A stretch of DNA of 64,000 bases from Ampelocalamus luodianensis (Eukaryota; Streptophyta; Magnoliopsida; Poales; Poaceae). A program made the translations under genes and the position numbers. This document shows, in pieces, positions 22,131 through 33,357 of this stretch. Every line of letters begins with the position of its first letter. Position 1 is the stretch's first letter. The stretch is taken from the NCBI GenBank assembly GCA_036346255.1, contig CM070625.1, forward strand, positions 39,808,520 through 39,872,519, written 5' to 3'. The notes under the pieces are model-generated. The model had not been told where the DNA came from. It made no database searches and saw only the letters and a list, made by a program, of their open reading frames with translations.

Positions 22131-22665
22131 TGGTTGGACCAAGACCCATGGTCCGAGTCGCTCTGAAGACTAGGTTTGGATTTGGACCATGAAGTTGACG
22201 TAACCTTATTCAAATATTCCAAGGTTTGACTGGCTTTTAAAAATAGCAAATAAATTTATAAAATCATGAAATTTTTATGGAAGCTCTTCGGATAATATAT
22301 TTCCGGATAAATTTTATAAACCACATTATCACTTTGTAAAATACATAAATATTTATTTCAAAGAAAATATTTATTTAAAGACAATAACTTTTCTTTAAGC
22401 CCAAATAATTTCTAAAAATGCAACAAAAAATATTTTTAGCCAAGATAATTTATCTAGGCTTTAATAAAAATACTTCCAGTCATAATACAAGTTTTATCTT
22501 GTATTCCTTTAAGACTTCAAATGGTTCTTTAGGGTTTTGGCTAAAAGGAAGGTTTTAATTTGTAACATCTGCCCAAAGTGTAAAATGAACAATAATGCTA
22601 TGAATAAGACCTCATTCTTGTTCATAAAGCATTTTATTACTGTTTATAAACTTGGGGCTGTTACA

Positions 22666-22678
22666 AACCGACCCCCCT
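22666..22678 (-). other. Polypurine tract of internal 1, left half (split by solo LTR)
   Basis: On the minus strand the intact form, seen in internals 2 and 3, is cttaagggggtaggtt just before TGTAACAG. Here it is cut after the C-run (plus sense) by the insertion starting at 22679 and continues at 27361. Confidence 0.8.
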
Positions 22679-25600
22679 TGTCACAGCCCCAACTAATTAA
22701 ATTGGATTAATATGTATTTCACTAACAAGCATTATCAAACTCAAATCATTTCATAATATATTGTACTTGGAAAATCTAATTTGAGGTGAACATACACATC
22801 AAGATTCAGATTTCACTTCAAATCAGTAATAAATAGTTGTGATCATCATCTGAAATCAATTTATTTAAATACTACATTAATTATCGTGAATTAATATAAT
22901 TTTTCCCAAATTTTTGGGACTAGTTTGAACCTCATTAAAATTCAAACAACATTCATAGACATACAACAAGTTTGAATTTAAATATCACAAACTATTTTAT
23001 GAATGTAGGGTTTTATAATTTTTATGGGAACTATATCATCCCAGAACCCCACGAATTAGTTCATGATTTTATGAAATTTTTTCTATTTATAAGGCTCTGT
23101 CAAAGTAGAAAATCTAAATTAATTCTCAATCAAACTCAACCCTAACCAGCTAGCACTGCTCCTCGGACTCGAGTCCGACTCGCCACATGACTCACCCAAA
23201 CCACCTAAACGCACCGTCATGCAACCGTTAGATCCTCATCCGATGGTCCGGATCTCGCCAACACGCCGACCCGTCCGAATGCCACCACCAATATCATCCG
23301 CCCGATCCTGATCTAACGGACTCAAATCAACCACGTAGCGGTGCATCACCTCCGCGCTCTGAGTCGCTGTCGTCGCGGGCCCGCCTGTCAGGCCTTTCTT
23401 CTTCCTCAGGCTGACGCTGGCGCAGAGCTCCCTCGCCACGCGGTCGCTACGCCCTGAGCCGTCATCACCTCACCGCACCCGCTGGCCTATCCCCGAGCTC
23501 CCCCTCGCGCACCGCACTCCACCCCCAACGCTCTCCGGTTTTAACACCCCTCTCAACCCTCCTTCTCCTCACTTCTCCTCGGTTGACAGAGGAGAGGAGG
23601 CTTGCTTGAAGCTCTCTCTGGGTAAGTCACCTCCAGCGTGATTCCTTCGGTTCTAGTTTCCATCCCGTCTCCATTTTTGCTTATGCGAACTCCTCCTTGT
23701 TTGTAGCTCGGTTCATCTTCGTGCTCCGACCACGGCCCGAGCGCACCACCGCGACACCCCGCAGCGTTCTTCGTGTCCGGGAGGTATTTTCCTCAACCCA
23801 GTAGCGTCACCTTGCGTGCTTTCGCTCACTAATCGAAACCCTCAACTTATTTCAGGTTACACAAGCAAGACCTTGCTGGATTGAGGTTTGCACCATTTAG
23901 GCCGTGACACAACCTTTCCTCTCCCACTTCACTTTGGTAAGCCATCCTTCGATTCCTTGCTCTTATAGATTGACCTTGAGTTCCTGGAGCTGATCCAAGC
24001 ACTCACTAGTCTTGGTTTTGCTCGTGGTTGCCTCTCCTCGCAGCCGCATCGCCGCTAACTTTCTTCTCCTGGCCCGACGAGTCTCCCGCCGCTCGGAACC
24101 TCCCAAGCCCTCTCCTAGCTGCAGTAACTCCCTAGGCCCTTAGATAGCATAAGCAACCGCTGTTTGCGCCGCGAGCGACGTGTTGCCATTTGCGTTATTG
24201 CCGTATAGCTCACCGCCGCCAACTCCGGCTAGCGCGGTGCGACCCACCGAGTACTCTAACCACCACCCTTAGACGCGCTTTGCTATTGCGCGGCTATTCT
24301 TGCCCTTTACCGGCGCCGCTGTGAACGCCGCTCGGCAAGCCGCCGGCAAGCACGAACGACGCCATTTGTTGTCCGTCGTCCGGCAGCAATCAGTAGCGCG
24401 CAATTAAAGTCAATAACGTGGTTAAGCGCCGAGATTAAGTGTTAATCGCCGCCATGTGGGGCCTCATTTAGAAAACGGTTGGGATAAATAGAGGTTTGTA
24501 GAGTATGACTTGTGGGCCATGCGCCATAAGTGGATGCGTAAATTACAGAGTTTCGTTAAGTAGAAAACGATCCCGAACATGCTTAGAATGGTTTTACGCT
24601 TAGAGTTTTGAAGAAACGATTCGAGGAATACGCCTTGAGTGTTGCGCCGGGGACCGAAGTCACGATCGGGTCAACAGATGTTGCCCGGTCCCGCAAGTCG
24701 CTGGCTTTGGCTGGAAGCGCTTGTAAGAAAAGTAGTAAATACTTTAGTAAATTCGAAATCAGTATATTTGTACAATCAAAATTGATAATAACTTTAGAAA
24801 TGCATAACTATTTCATCTCAACTCCAAATTTAACGAAACCACTGAAATTTACATTTTGATAGACTTAATATGAAAAATAGTTTCAAACGTGTCTCAGAGT
24901 GAGGGCTTTAATTGGGGATACATTCATTAAAATCATTACCTTTACAATCAAAATGGGCAAATCCTTAAAAATGCATAAGTAAATATTGGAGCATCCAAAA
25001 ACAATGAAACCAACTCGTAATTTTTATTTTCAGTATATTTATTTCAAAAATGGTTTCCTGTTGCCTCACACAGAGAATGTGTTTTAGCAAAATATATCTT
25101 TAACTCTATTATTGTTACACTATAAAAGGTCGATAATTTTGAAATTACATAACTAAATCATAAGAACTCCAAATGGGACAAACTCAACTATTCTGAACTT
25201 GTATTAATATTACCTATTTACCTATGTAATCCTTTACCCCGCCAACGTTCTACAAAATTTCACTTCATAATTAAATTACATAATGACGGCTTATTGAAAT
25301 CTGAAAATTCAGACCATTATAACTTTCACATGATAAATCAAAATGAAATAATTCTTTCACCAAAAGTCCTTTAAAATCATGACCTAACTACTGTAGAAAA
25401 ATCATGCATTTTGAGCATTTTGGTTTTGAGTTGTTTTCTGTGATTTATTTGATGTTATAATTATATAGATCCCGAGCATATTGACATCGACACTTACGCT
25501 ACCGAGAGTGAGCAGCTACTATACCAGCAAGGCAAGCATCATTTGAACTTTCTTTTGCATCATATTTGATCCCAGTTTTGGTTAAGATAGTGCAATGATA

Positions 25601-27360
25601 ATTGCTTGCATGCTATTTTGATTATGTCAATATTTTTGTGATGTGTAGTATAGTTATGTCCTATGCTTGAGGTTAATCTTGAATTATGCCAACTCCTATA
25701 TGCTTAAGATAGGATGTGTGAATTATGGGTTGTAGAATTGCTTAGCCATGCAAGTCTAGATACGGTAGTTCGATCGTCGGGAATAACCCATGGTTTGGGA
25801 TACACACAACTCTTACGTTATGTTTTACTTCAGATCTTTTAGCTGTTTTATAAGTTTAAACTTTGTCATTTTAAATGAGATTTGGTCCGGACAAGTGTTG
25901 GTTAGTGATGGTGCCTTGTGCACGAGCATTGGGTAAGTGGAAGGACTTGTCTAGACAATTGAGGACCGAACTTTGGGTACCTACTGTTCAAGCAACACTC
26001 GTGCTGCCACACGCGTGTATGGGTGCCGTATGGTTAAGTAGGGGAGGGTTTTATTGTGTTAAGTCCTTGGTGGTGTAAGGGGCATAGCGACGTGAAATCC
26101 TATGTTCTTTGAGGAGCCGATGTAATCCTTTATAGTGTGCAAGGGAGCACCAATTCTTTTGTTTTGATTGCATCAGATTTCCAATATAACTTGTGAGCCC
26201 TAGCAAGGGCTATCGACGCTTGTACTAGGCAAGGAACCATCTCACAAGGGGACTTAGCTCAATAGGGCTTTCTTCTTGAAAATGATCGTATCTTGATTTA
26301 CCCACCGGCATACCATAGGAAGTGTGCTATTTCGCAGGCCTCGAGGCTTACGGGCTAATCAAGTCGTGTGGGTAAAGTAGTACACCCCGCAAGGTATTAA
26401 TCTATTCGAATAGCCGTGTCCACGGTTATGGACGACCGCTTGAAATTTGTGGTCGCTATTGTTAGACTTATAATTAAAATTGTGGTTGAACTTGGTATTC
26501 GTCATGAACGGGATGTTCATGTGTTTAGTACATCAGAGTGGGCTGCCACTTTGGTCTTTGTATGATTCAATTGTTTATTACTGAAATGCTTTACTACATG
26601 CTTTACTTCTACTTCAAATCTGATTTTAAAATGGGCACATGAAAACTAGTATGAGTAGGATGTTAATTGTTGCGTCTCTTTCGCAAAACTAAACCAATAC
26701 GAGCCATCCTTTGAATGACCCTTATGCATAACTATTTTTATTTGTGTAAGACTTGCGAGTACACTTGTACTCAGCCAGATGTTTGCTGGCCTTTTCAGGT
26801 GAGGAAGGTTATGATTATGATGATCTCGCTAGTGTTGACTTGGGCGACACTAATGAGTAGTGTGTACCATTTAACCCCAATCGGTTGCCGATGGGTGATG
26901 GGCATACCAACGCTGGTCTTTTGCTTTATCTATTTACTTCACGCTACTTGATACTCTACTTTAAATTTGGCCGGTCGGCCGTTTGTAATAAGCTGTAGAC
27001 CTTAACTATTATGCAGTATGTCTTTTTAATCCCTTGTTGTATGCGTTGTATGGATGTAATCAACGTTGGATGAGGGTATGAGTATATTGGTCGTTGATCT
27101 TGGGAGCCAATATATGTCATACTCGTTGTTGATGAATTCCCATTTAACTCACTAAGTGTAGTGCTTCGAATCGAGGGAGAATCGACAATCATGTAGCGCT
27201 CGCAAGGGAGTAGCGCGCATGATCGTTGAGGCTCTAGTATTCGGCTAAGCCTCTCACTTGGATAGAGTTAAATTGGAATTCATTTACTGGAGACCCGTAA
27301 TTATGTCCCTAAGACCTTGTCTAATCTCGGTCTTATGGAGATAATTACCGGGTCCCCACA
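22679..27360 (+). mobile_element. Solo LTR of a different Ty3 family (4.68 kb), inserted in the polypurine tract
   Basis: It begins TGTCACAGCCCC and ends CCGGGTCCCCACA, so it has the TG...CA form. It is bounded on both sides by pieces of the Tekay polypurine tract. There is no internal region or second LTR, so it is a solo LTR. The centre has a GC-richer leader-like part (about 23100-24450, with apparent splice donor ggtaagtc near 23620). A phrase near 25470-25535 (gcatattgacatcgac...cagcaaggcaag) and the late gtactcag theme near 26770 are common in long plant Ty3 LTRs. Target duplication is unclear inside the C-run (cccct left, ccttt right). Confidence 0.85.
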
Positions 27361-27368
27361 CCTTTAAG
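27361..27368 (-). other. Polypurine tract of internal 1, right half
   Basis: cctttaag followed by aaaatctcgtcccgagatttgg, matching the sequence next to the LTR in internals 2 and 3 (37541 and 56944 onward). Confidence 0.8.
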
Positions 27369-27570
27369 AAAATCTCGTCCCGAGATTTGGAATAAGTTAG
27401 AGATTAGGAAGAAGTGAAGTGAAAATGATTTATGAGGAAATTCAACATCCGTTGTCTTGATTTCCTTCAAGGATAACAAAGAAGAACTTTACATAACAAC
27501 ATAGTGTTATTATTACATCTTTGTTTACATCGCTTTGTTTAAACTTTCCTTTCTTGATTCAAGGAAAGTA

Positions 27571-29200
27571 CTAAACAACAAAAGATGGGGGTGCTCAATG
27601 CATCGATCTTCGCGCTCCCAAGTGGCTTCATCTTCTAATGATTAGCCCATCGAATTTTCAAGAACTTGACAAGACGATTTCTTGTCCCGTTCCATTGTGT
27701 CGAGGATACGACCGGTTGTTCTTGATATGAAAGGTCGTTTGGAGATCAAGATGCTCATATGCGCTTGCCTCAATAGGAACACGAAGGCATTTCTTCAATT
27801 GAGACACATGAAAAGTATCATGCATCGAGAGTGATTGGTAGTTCCAATTGGTAAGCTACGACTCCTCGCTTGGCAATTATTCGGAAGGGTCCGATATAAC
27901 GAGGTGCGAGTTTTCCTTTACAAAACGATGAGTACCCTTCATGGGTGACACTTTAAGATAGACATGGTCATCCACCTCAAAGCTCAATTCACGACGGCGA
28001 TGATCGGCATAGCTCTTCCGGCGAGAGATCATGCGGTTTTCAAACAATCTCGAATCGCATTTAACTTGCTCTTCCGCTTCCTTTACCAAGTCCGGACCAT
28101 AGAATGACCTTTCACCGCACTCGGACCAATTCAATGGAGTCCTACAAGCTCTCCCATACAAGGCTTCAAAAGGTGACATTTGAATACTTGCTTGGTAGCT
28201 ATTATTGTAGGAAAATTCCACATATGGCAAAGATTTCTCCCGCTTTGCTATAAGATAGCACATAGGCTCAAGAAGATCTTCCATTACTTGATTCACTCTC
28301 TCACCGACCACTAGTTTGAGGATGGTAAGCGATCTTGAAAGAAAGTTCACCCCATAGCTCGATGAAGGCTATTCCAAAATGGGAAGTGAATCGAGGACCA
28401 CGGTCAAAACAATGACCTTAGGAACACCATGAAGACAAACAATTCTAGCAATATAAAGCTCGCTAGTTGCTTGCCATTGAAATCGGTCCCGACCAGGAAT
28501 AAAATGGGCCACTTTAGTTAAACGGTCGATGATTACCCAAATGGCATCGCACCCTTTGGAAGTCTTGGGAAGACCAAATACAAAATCCATACCGATCTCT
28601 TCCCACTTCCACTGGAATAGACAAAGGCTGAAGGGTACCACCGGCTCAGATGTTCAACTTTAACCCTTTGACAAATATCACATTCAAAGAACATACCGAG
28701 CAATTTGCCTTTTCATTTGACTCCACCAAAATGTTTTCTTTAAATCTTGATACATCTTGGTACTCCTGGGATGTAGAGAAAACTTGAATTATGAGCCTCT
28801 CTAAGAATTAGACTTCTTAGATGGGGATCACAGTACTTCCAAACGATTGCGATATCGAATCATACCACGATCATCTTGAGAAAACTCGTTGGCTTTACTC
28901 GCTTTCATGTTTTCCTTAATTTCGCTACCTCGGCATCGCTTCTTTGGGACTCAAGAATCTGGGATTCTAAGGTAGGCTCCACTTGTAATGCAAATGAGAA
29001 ACTCGCTCCCACCAATTCAAGACTTAAGCGCCAAAATCAAGACACAAGTCTTTTTGGCGTAGAGAAGTTATGCAGCTTGCATTGTGACTTTACTCGCTTA
29101 AAGCGTGCGCACAACATTGGCTTTACCAGATGATAATGAATACCCATGTCGTAGTCCTTGATCGTTCAAGCCATCTTCTTTGTCTCATATTCAAGTCGAT
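27571..29200 (-). pseudogene. pol: Internal 1: integrase and chromodomain (frameshifted)
   Basis: Reading leftward from 29200: an HHCC-type zinc region (about 28800-28650), then the catalytic core starting IGMDFVFGLPKTSKG near 28600 with WVIIDRLTKVAHFIP, then FSYNNSYQASIQMSPFEALY (about 28230-28170). The C-terminal SYADHRRRELSFEVDDHVYL follows, and a chromodomain-like end (27745-27590) stops at 27571. This C-terminal chromodomain is diagnostic of chromoviruses and fits the Tekay clade; it is thought to steer integration to heterochromatin. The frame breaks near the second catalytic Asp (28400-28410) and near 28310 (six bases fewer than in internal 3), among others, so no intact integrase is encoded as written. 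Confidence 0.85.
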
Positions 29201-30990
29201 TGAGTGAATATGTACTTCGACTTTTATGATCGGTGTAGATCTCACAACGATTACCTAGAAGGTAATGTCGCCAAATCTTCAATGCATGGACCACGCCACC
29301 AATTCTAAATCATGAGTAGGATAATTAACTTCATGAGGCGCAATCGCCGGATGCATATGCCACAACTCGGCCTTCTTGCATAAGCACACACCAAGTCCAT
29401 GGCGAGATGCATCGCAATAAATGTCAAGCTCTTAAGAACATCCTAAGAGTAAGAATGGAGCTTTAGTCAAGAGGGTTCTCGAAGCGAAAACTCTCTTCAC
29501 ATTTAGTGACCATTCAAATTTCTTCTCATTCGCAAGAGCCGAGTCGAGGTCTAGCAATTTTGGAGAAATTTTCAATGAACCTGCGGTAATAACCCGCAAG
29601 TCCAAGAAAACTTCGGATCTCTGGGACACTTTTGGGAGGCTTCCAATTTAGCACATCTTGTACCTTGCTTGGATCAACAGCAATGCCTCCTTCAAATAAC
29701 ACATGCCCCAAGAATGCAACCTCTCTGAGCCAGAAAGCACACTTGCTGAACTTAGCATATAATCGATGCCGACGAAGTGTTTCCAGCACAAGTCGCAAAT
29801 GTTGTTCATGATCCCTATCAGACTTGGAATAAATAAGGATGTCGTCAATGAACACGACAACGAACTTATCCAAGAACTCCATGAACACCGAATTCATAAG
29901 ATTCATGAAATAAGCTGGAGCATTGGTCGCACTAAAGGACATAACAGTATACTCGTACAAACCGTAACGAGTAGAAAAAGCTGTTTTAGGAATGTCCTCA
30001 GCTCTAACCTTGATTTGATGATAGCCCGACCTCAAATCAATCTTTGAAAAGACGCGGGCACCAACCAACTGATCAAAAAGATCATCAATTCGAGGCAGAG
30101 GATATTTGTTCTTGATGGTGACCTCATTTAACGGACGGTAATCCACACACATCCGTAAAGTGTTGTCTTTCTTTTTGACAAAGATTGCCGGGCATCCCCA
30201 AGGTGAGGAGCTCGGTCGAATAAATCCTTTGTCGAGCAATTCTCCGAGTTGCTTCTTCATTTCAACCAACTCATTGACAGGCATTCGATACGGACTCCTG
30301 GATATCGGAGCGGTTCCAGGAACGAGTTCAATAACAAACTCCACTTCCGATCTGGTGGCAAACCGAAGATCTTCAGAAAACATCAACATACTCACTGACA
30401 ATTGGTACTAACTCCAAAGAAGGAGTGGTATCAACTCGGTGAGCACAAAGATGAGAGCCAATTGCTTTGGAATGGTAAACAACTTGAATACCGCTCGCAT
30501 TGGTCATAGAAATAGACCGTTGGGAACAATTGATTTGACCACGGTTCTTGGACAGCCAATCCATACCCAAAATGACGTCCAACCCTTTAGAGTCAATCAC
30601 AATTAGATTTGCTAAAAACTTTACCCCAAGAATTGTTATGTTGACCCCACAGCAGATCTGATCGGTTTTAAAGACCGACCCAGGTGATTGAATAATAAAA
30701 GATGGTTGGAGGGTATGCATGTCTAACTGGTGTTGAGCAACAAAATGATTGCTAACAAAAGAATGAGATGCTCCAGAGTCAAATAAAACAGTAGCTGGAC
30801 TGAAATTAACTAGGAGCATACCCATAACAACTTCAGGTGTATCAGCCGCCTCTTCAGCGGTGATCTGGTTCACATGCCCACGGACTGGAGCCGGATCAGC
30901 TTTGATAGGGGACCTCTGCGAAGGGGCTGGTCGCACAGGCGCTGGATATGGTCGAACAGGAGGCAATCCTTGCTGCTTTGCCACACACTT
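29200..30990 (-). pseudogene. pol: Internal 1: protease, reverse transcriptase, RNase H (frameshifted)
   Basis: Protease carries LFDSGASHSFV with the active-site DSGA at 30769-30780. The RT frame is open from 30401 to 29526 (291 residues). It has ISRSPYRMPVNELVEMKKQL, the DLRSGYHQI block and FIDDILIYSK with the catalytic DD at 29841-29852. RNase H follows (about 29460-29200; the region for CDASRHGLG is near 29400-29425) but is frame-broken. Protease and RT frames part near 30385 by a one-base loss next to a CTG. Otherwise the RT domain looks complete and young. Confidence 0.9.
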
Positions 30991-32010
30991 GTTGGCATAA
31001 TGCCCCGGACGACCACAATGAAAATGATAACCCCGGGTTAACATTGTTACACAGACGGGCTGATTTCCACTTGGTCCCGATCGATCGTGGGAGGAGATGG
31101 ACGAGGGCAAACACCGCTGGCCTTGGTGAAAATGGAGCTGGTGCTCGTGGTGGTCTAGACAACCACATACGAGGCCTTGGTGAGCTGCCACCAGGAATAA
31201 ACTGAGAAGTCCGCTGTCGCTTGCGTGACTCCTCCAACGCCTTGCTCTTACTCTCGGCCACAATTGCTTTATTGACCAAATGAGAGAAATTTCGAAGTCA
31301 TGCAAAGCCACCGCCATCTCGCAGTTCTTGAGATAGCCCATTCAAGAACCGGTTTCGACGGCGAAGGTCAATCGAAACGTCATCGAGCATATCTAGCAAG
31401 GAAGTTGAACTCATGAAGATATTCGGTCACGCACTTTCGCCTTGCTTGAGAGCGAAATTCTTGTTGCTTGATCATCATGACCTCTTCAGAATATGAGCTT
31501 CGCGAAAAGCTTCCACGAACTCATCCCAAGTAGGGACATGTCCAGCAGTGAATGGCAAGAAGATTATCCCACCATATGCTAGCCGCCCATCGAAATGATA
31601 ATCGGCAAAAGAACCTTTTCCTCTCGAACATTGAGCAATCAAAAGCTTCTTCTCAATGGTCCGGCCAATCCTCGCCTTCCATGGGATCCTCGAAATCGAG
31701 AACACCGCTGGTTAGTCCATTGAAAGTCGACAAGATCGCCTCGCACATGGTGGCCTCTCGCTCGACGGCCGATGCAACAGAGAAGAAGTATTGCGCGCAA
31801 TCCGCTCCAAGATGCGCGTCTCGTCCATCCGGTTGCGCTCAATTTGCATGAGCACATCGGCCATCGAAGGTGGTGGAGGAAGCTCCTCTTCTGGGGACCA
31901 CCTTGCGGACCACGAGAGCCGGAGGGTTCGGGCGGCCCTCCCGAGAATGAGGCATGGGAGTCGACATGCCCCTCCCTTGTTGCGCTTGCGCTGAGTAGTA
32001 GGTCTGTCAT
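30990..32010 (-). pseudogene. gag: Internal 1: gag (frameshifted)
   Basis: Starts at the ATG at 32010; internal 2 has a cleaner N-terminus, MTGPTTRAQAQQGRG. The capsid-like region includes IAQCSRGKG and GHVPTWDEFVEAFREAHI (about 31640-31480). A zinc knuckle (CGRPGHYANKC) lies near 31023-30979; the first Cys codon of the CCHC motif is lost here but present as tgt in internal 2. Several frame changes split the gene, mostly next to CAG/CTG sites. Gag forms the particle and packages the RNA. Confidence 0.8.
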
Positions 32011-32310
32011 CCTGTTACCACACCATGGTTAACAACACAACAAGGACATACTGCAAACACAAACAAGGTTGCAATTAGAAAAGAAACAAACATCTTGTAC
32101 ATATAATGCATCATGTTATGTTATGCATTCAAGTTAACACCAAACGAAACTTCATATATATACAACAAAAATTTGGTTCCAGTCTTACATTATAGTCGGC
32201 CATAATGTCGATTACAAACCGAAAGTTAAACTTACATACTTTGTACAAAATACTACCGCCCTATTACATACAATTTATTTAAGGGCAACTACTAGACTAA
32301 AATACAACAA
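32000..32310. other. Spacer between ORF0 and gag, internal 1
   Basis: AT-rich, non-coding and conserved in all three copies (42190-42488 and 61610-61900). It contains phrases such as tatagtcggccataatgtcg. It may hold a leader or packaging signal; nothing specific is seen. Confidence 0.4.
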
Positions 32311-33145
32311 CCACGAGGTTCATCGTCGAGGTGCTAGCGTAAAGATCCTGTTAAAGTTCACGGAAACTCATTCAAAAGATGAGCTCCAGGAAACTAGTAT
32401 CAACAGGATCCAACGGGCTAATGAGACGCCTCGGGGAACCCAACAGTGGCTGATGACCTCCAGGAGGTGCAGTCCGCAGAGTGCGAGGAAAGCCTGCAGT
32501 CATCCGAGCTTGGCGCACTTGTCCATAAACAGGTACACACCCGGCCACTTCTGGAAGTCGATAAAGAGGTGGTGCAGCAGCAGCAGGAGAGGTCTCGTTG
32601 TCACCATAAAGCACGTTGCGAGGAACGCGGTTCATGTTGACACCAAGAAGCAGGTACTCCTGGGCCTCATTAAGGCGATGCCTAGTTTCCCATAGCTCCC
32701 TCACAAGACAGCGATGGATTTGGTCCATGATGCGGACCATCCTTGCCAACTGTCGCACCTGGGGGTCTTCGCCAAACTGTATCTCATCGAACATGTTCAC
32801 TTCGGAGGTAGGGCCTTGATTCGGGAAGTGGTCGTAGGGTGGTTGAGACAATTCCGTCAAATCATGACGAAGAAGGCTCATCATCCTACTCGCAGCTTCC
32901 TGAACTGCCATAGCCTCAGAGGTGGCAAGTGCTTGGACACAGTAAGGAACACTGCCAGCTACATGCCTAGCAATGACATTGATGAAGGCACGGTACTCCT
33001 CCATCCCTGGTCCTCGGTCTCGTCGATAAATGGCATACTCCGGCTGATAGGTGAAGTTGGAGCGCCACATCATGTCCCGAAGTAATGCTGGGAACCCATC
33101 AACATCTTCAGCTCGAGTCTCCTTGACCAAGTACCAACCGCTCAC
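32311..33145 (-). CDS. ORF0: extra ORF between primer site and gag, unknown function (internal 1)
   Basis: An open frame of 257 residues (33145 to 32372) lies between the primer site and gag, separated from gag by a ~0.3-kb non-coding spacer. It starts GTG here but ATG in internals 2 and 3, directly after ctatag, which looks like a splice acceptor. Motifs: SGWYLVKETRAEDVDGFP, FTYQPEYAIYRRDRGPGMEEY, and a helical, possibly coiled-coil stretch VRELWETRHRLNEAQEYLLL. Internal 2 shows the likely natural end (STMNPRG, stop at 42489), so this copy has lost about 20 residues to a late frameshift. No known domain is recognised. Accessory ORFs occur in some plant Ty3 elements, but I cannot assign this one. 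Conservation of the reading frame in three copies supports it as a real protein. Confidence 0.65.
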
Positions 33146-33343
33146 CTATAGGTAAAAAGACAAGATAAGAAACAATTCACTTTTAAATAAACCAATGTAA
33201 AGTTGGGCAAGAAGTGACATTAAGGAGGATAAGGAATAAAAGATGTCATACTTAAGCTTTCAAAATACATTATTGTTTAAAAATAATTTTATCAGAAACT
33301 CTCTAATTGTTTCGCCAGCTACTTCTAACCTACAGCAACGTAT

Positions 33344-33354
33344 GCTCGATACCA
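33344..33354 (-). other. Primer binding site, internal 1 (altered)
   Basis: The minus strand reads TGGTATCGAGC, where internals 2 and 3 have TGGTATCAGAGC, complementary to the 3' end of initiator Met tRNA. One A (plus-strand T of CTG) is missing, so the site would be impaired if real. Confidence 0.8.
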
Positions 33355-33357
33355 ACG

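Larger units (their letters stand above)
18494..22665 (-). repeat. LTR A of the Tekay array (4.17 kb)
   Basis: It starts TGTGGGCTCCCCGGG and ends GGGGCTGTTACA; on the minus strand it reads TGTAACAGCCCC...CCCACA. It acts as the 3' LTR of internal 1. Reading on the minus strand there is U3 with an ATCCAACGG-type dyad array (22130-21480), a TATA box (21258-21265), then a leader. Open frames inside it (18588-18866, 19580-20064) are not conserved as proteins and look incidental. Confidence 0.92.

Noticed and set aside
23236..23439. Minus-strand frame in the solo LTR
   Set aside because: It lies in GC-richer leader-like DNA, is short, and shows no domain.
22674..27365. 5-bp target duplication of the solo LTR
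   Set aside because: The site lies in a C/T homopolymer-like run (cccct against ccttt), so no reliable duplication can be read.
29766..30411. Plus-strand frames opposite the reverse transcriptase
   Set aside because: Antisense shadows of a conserved minus-strand gene; the same applies to 39954-40163, 40350-40562 and 32446-33085.
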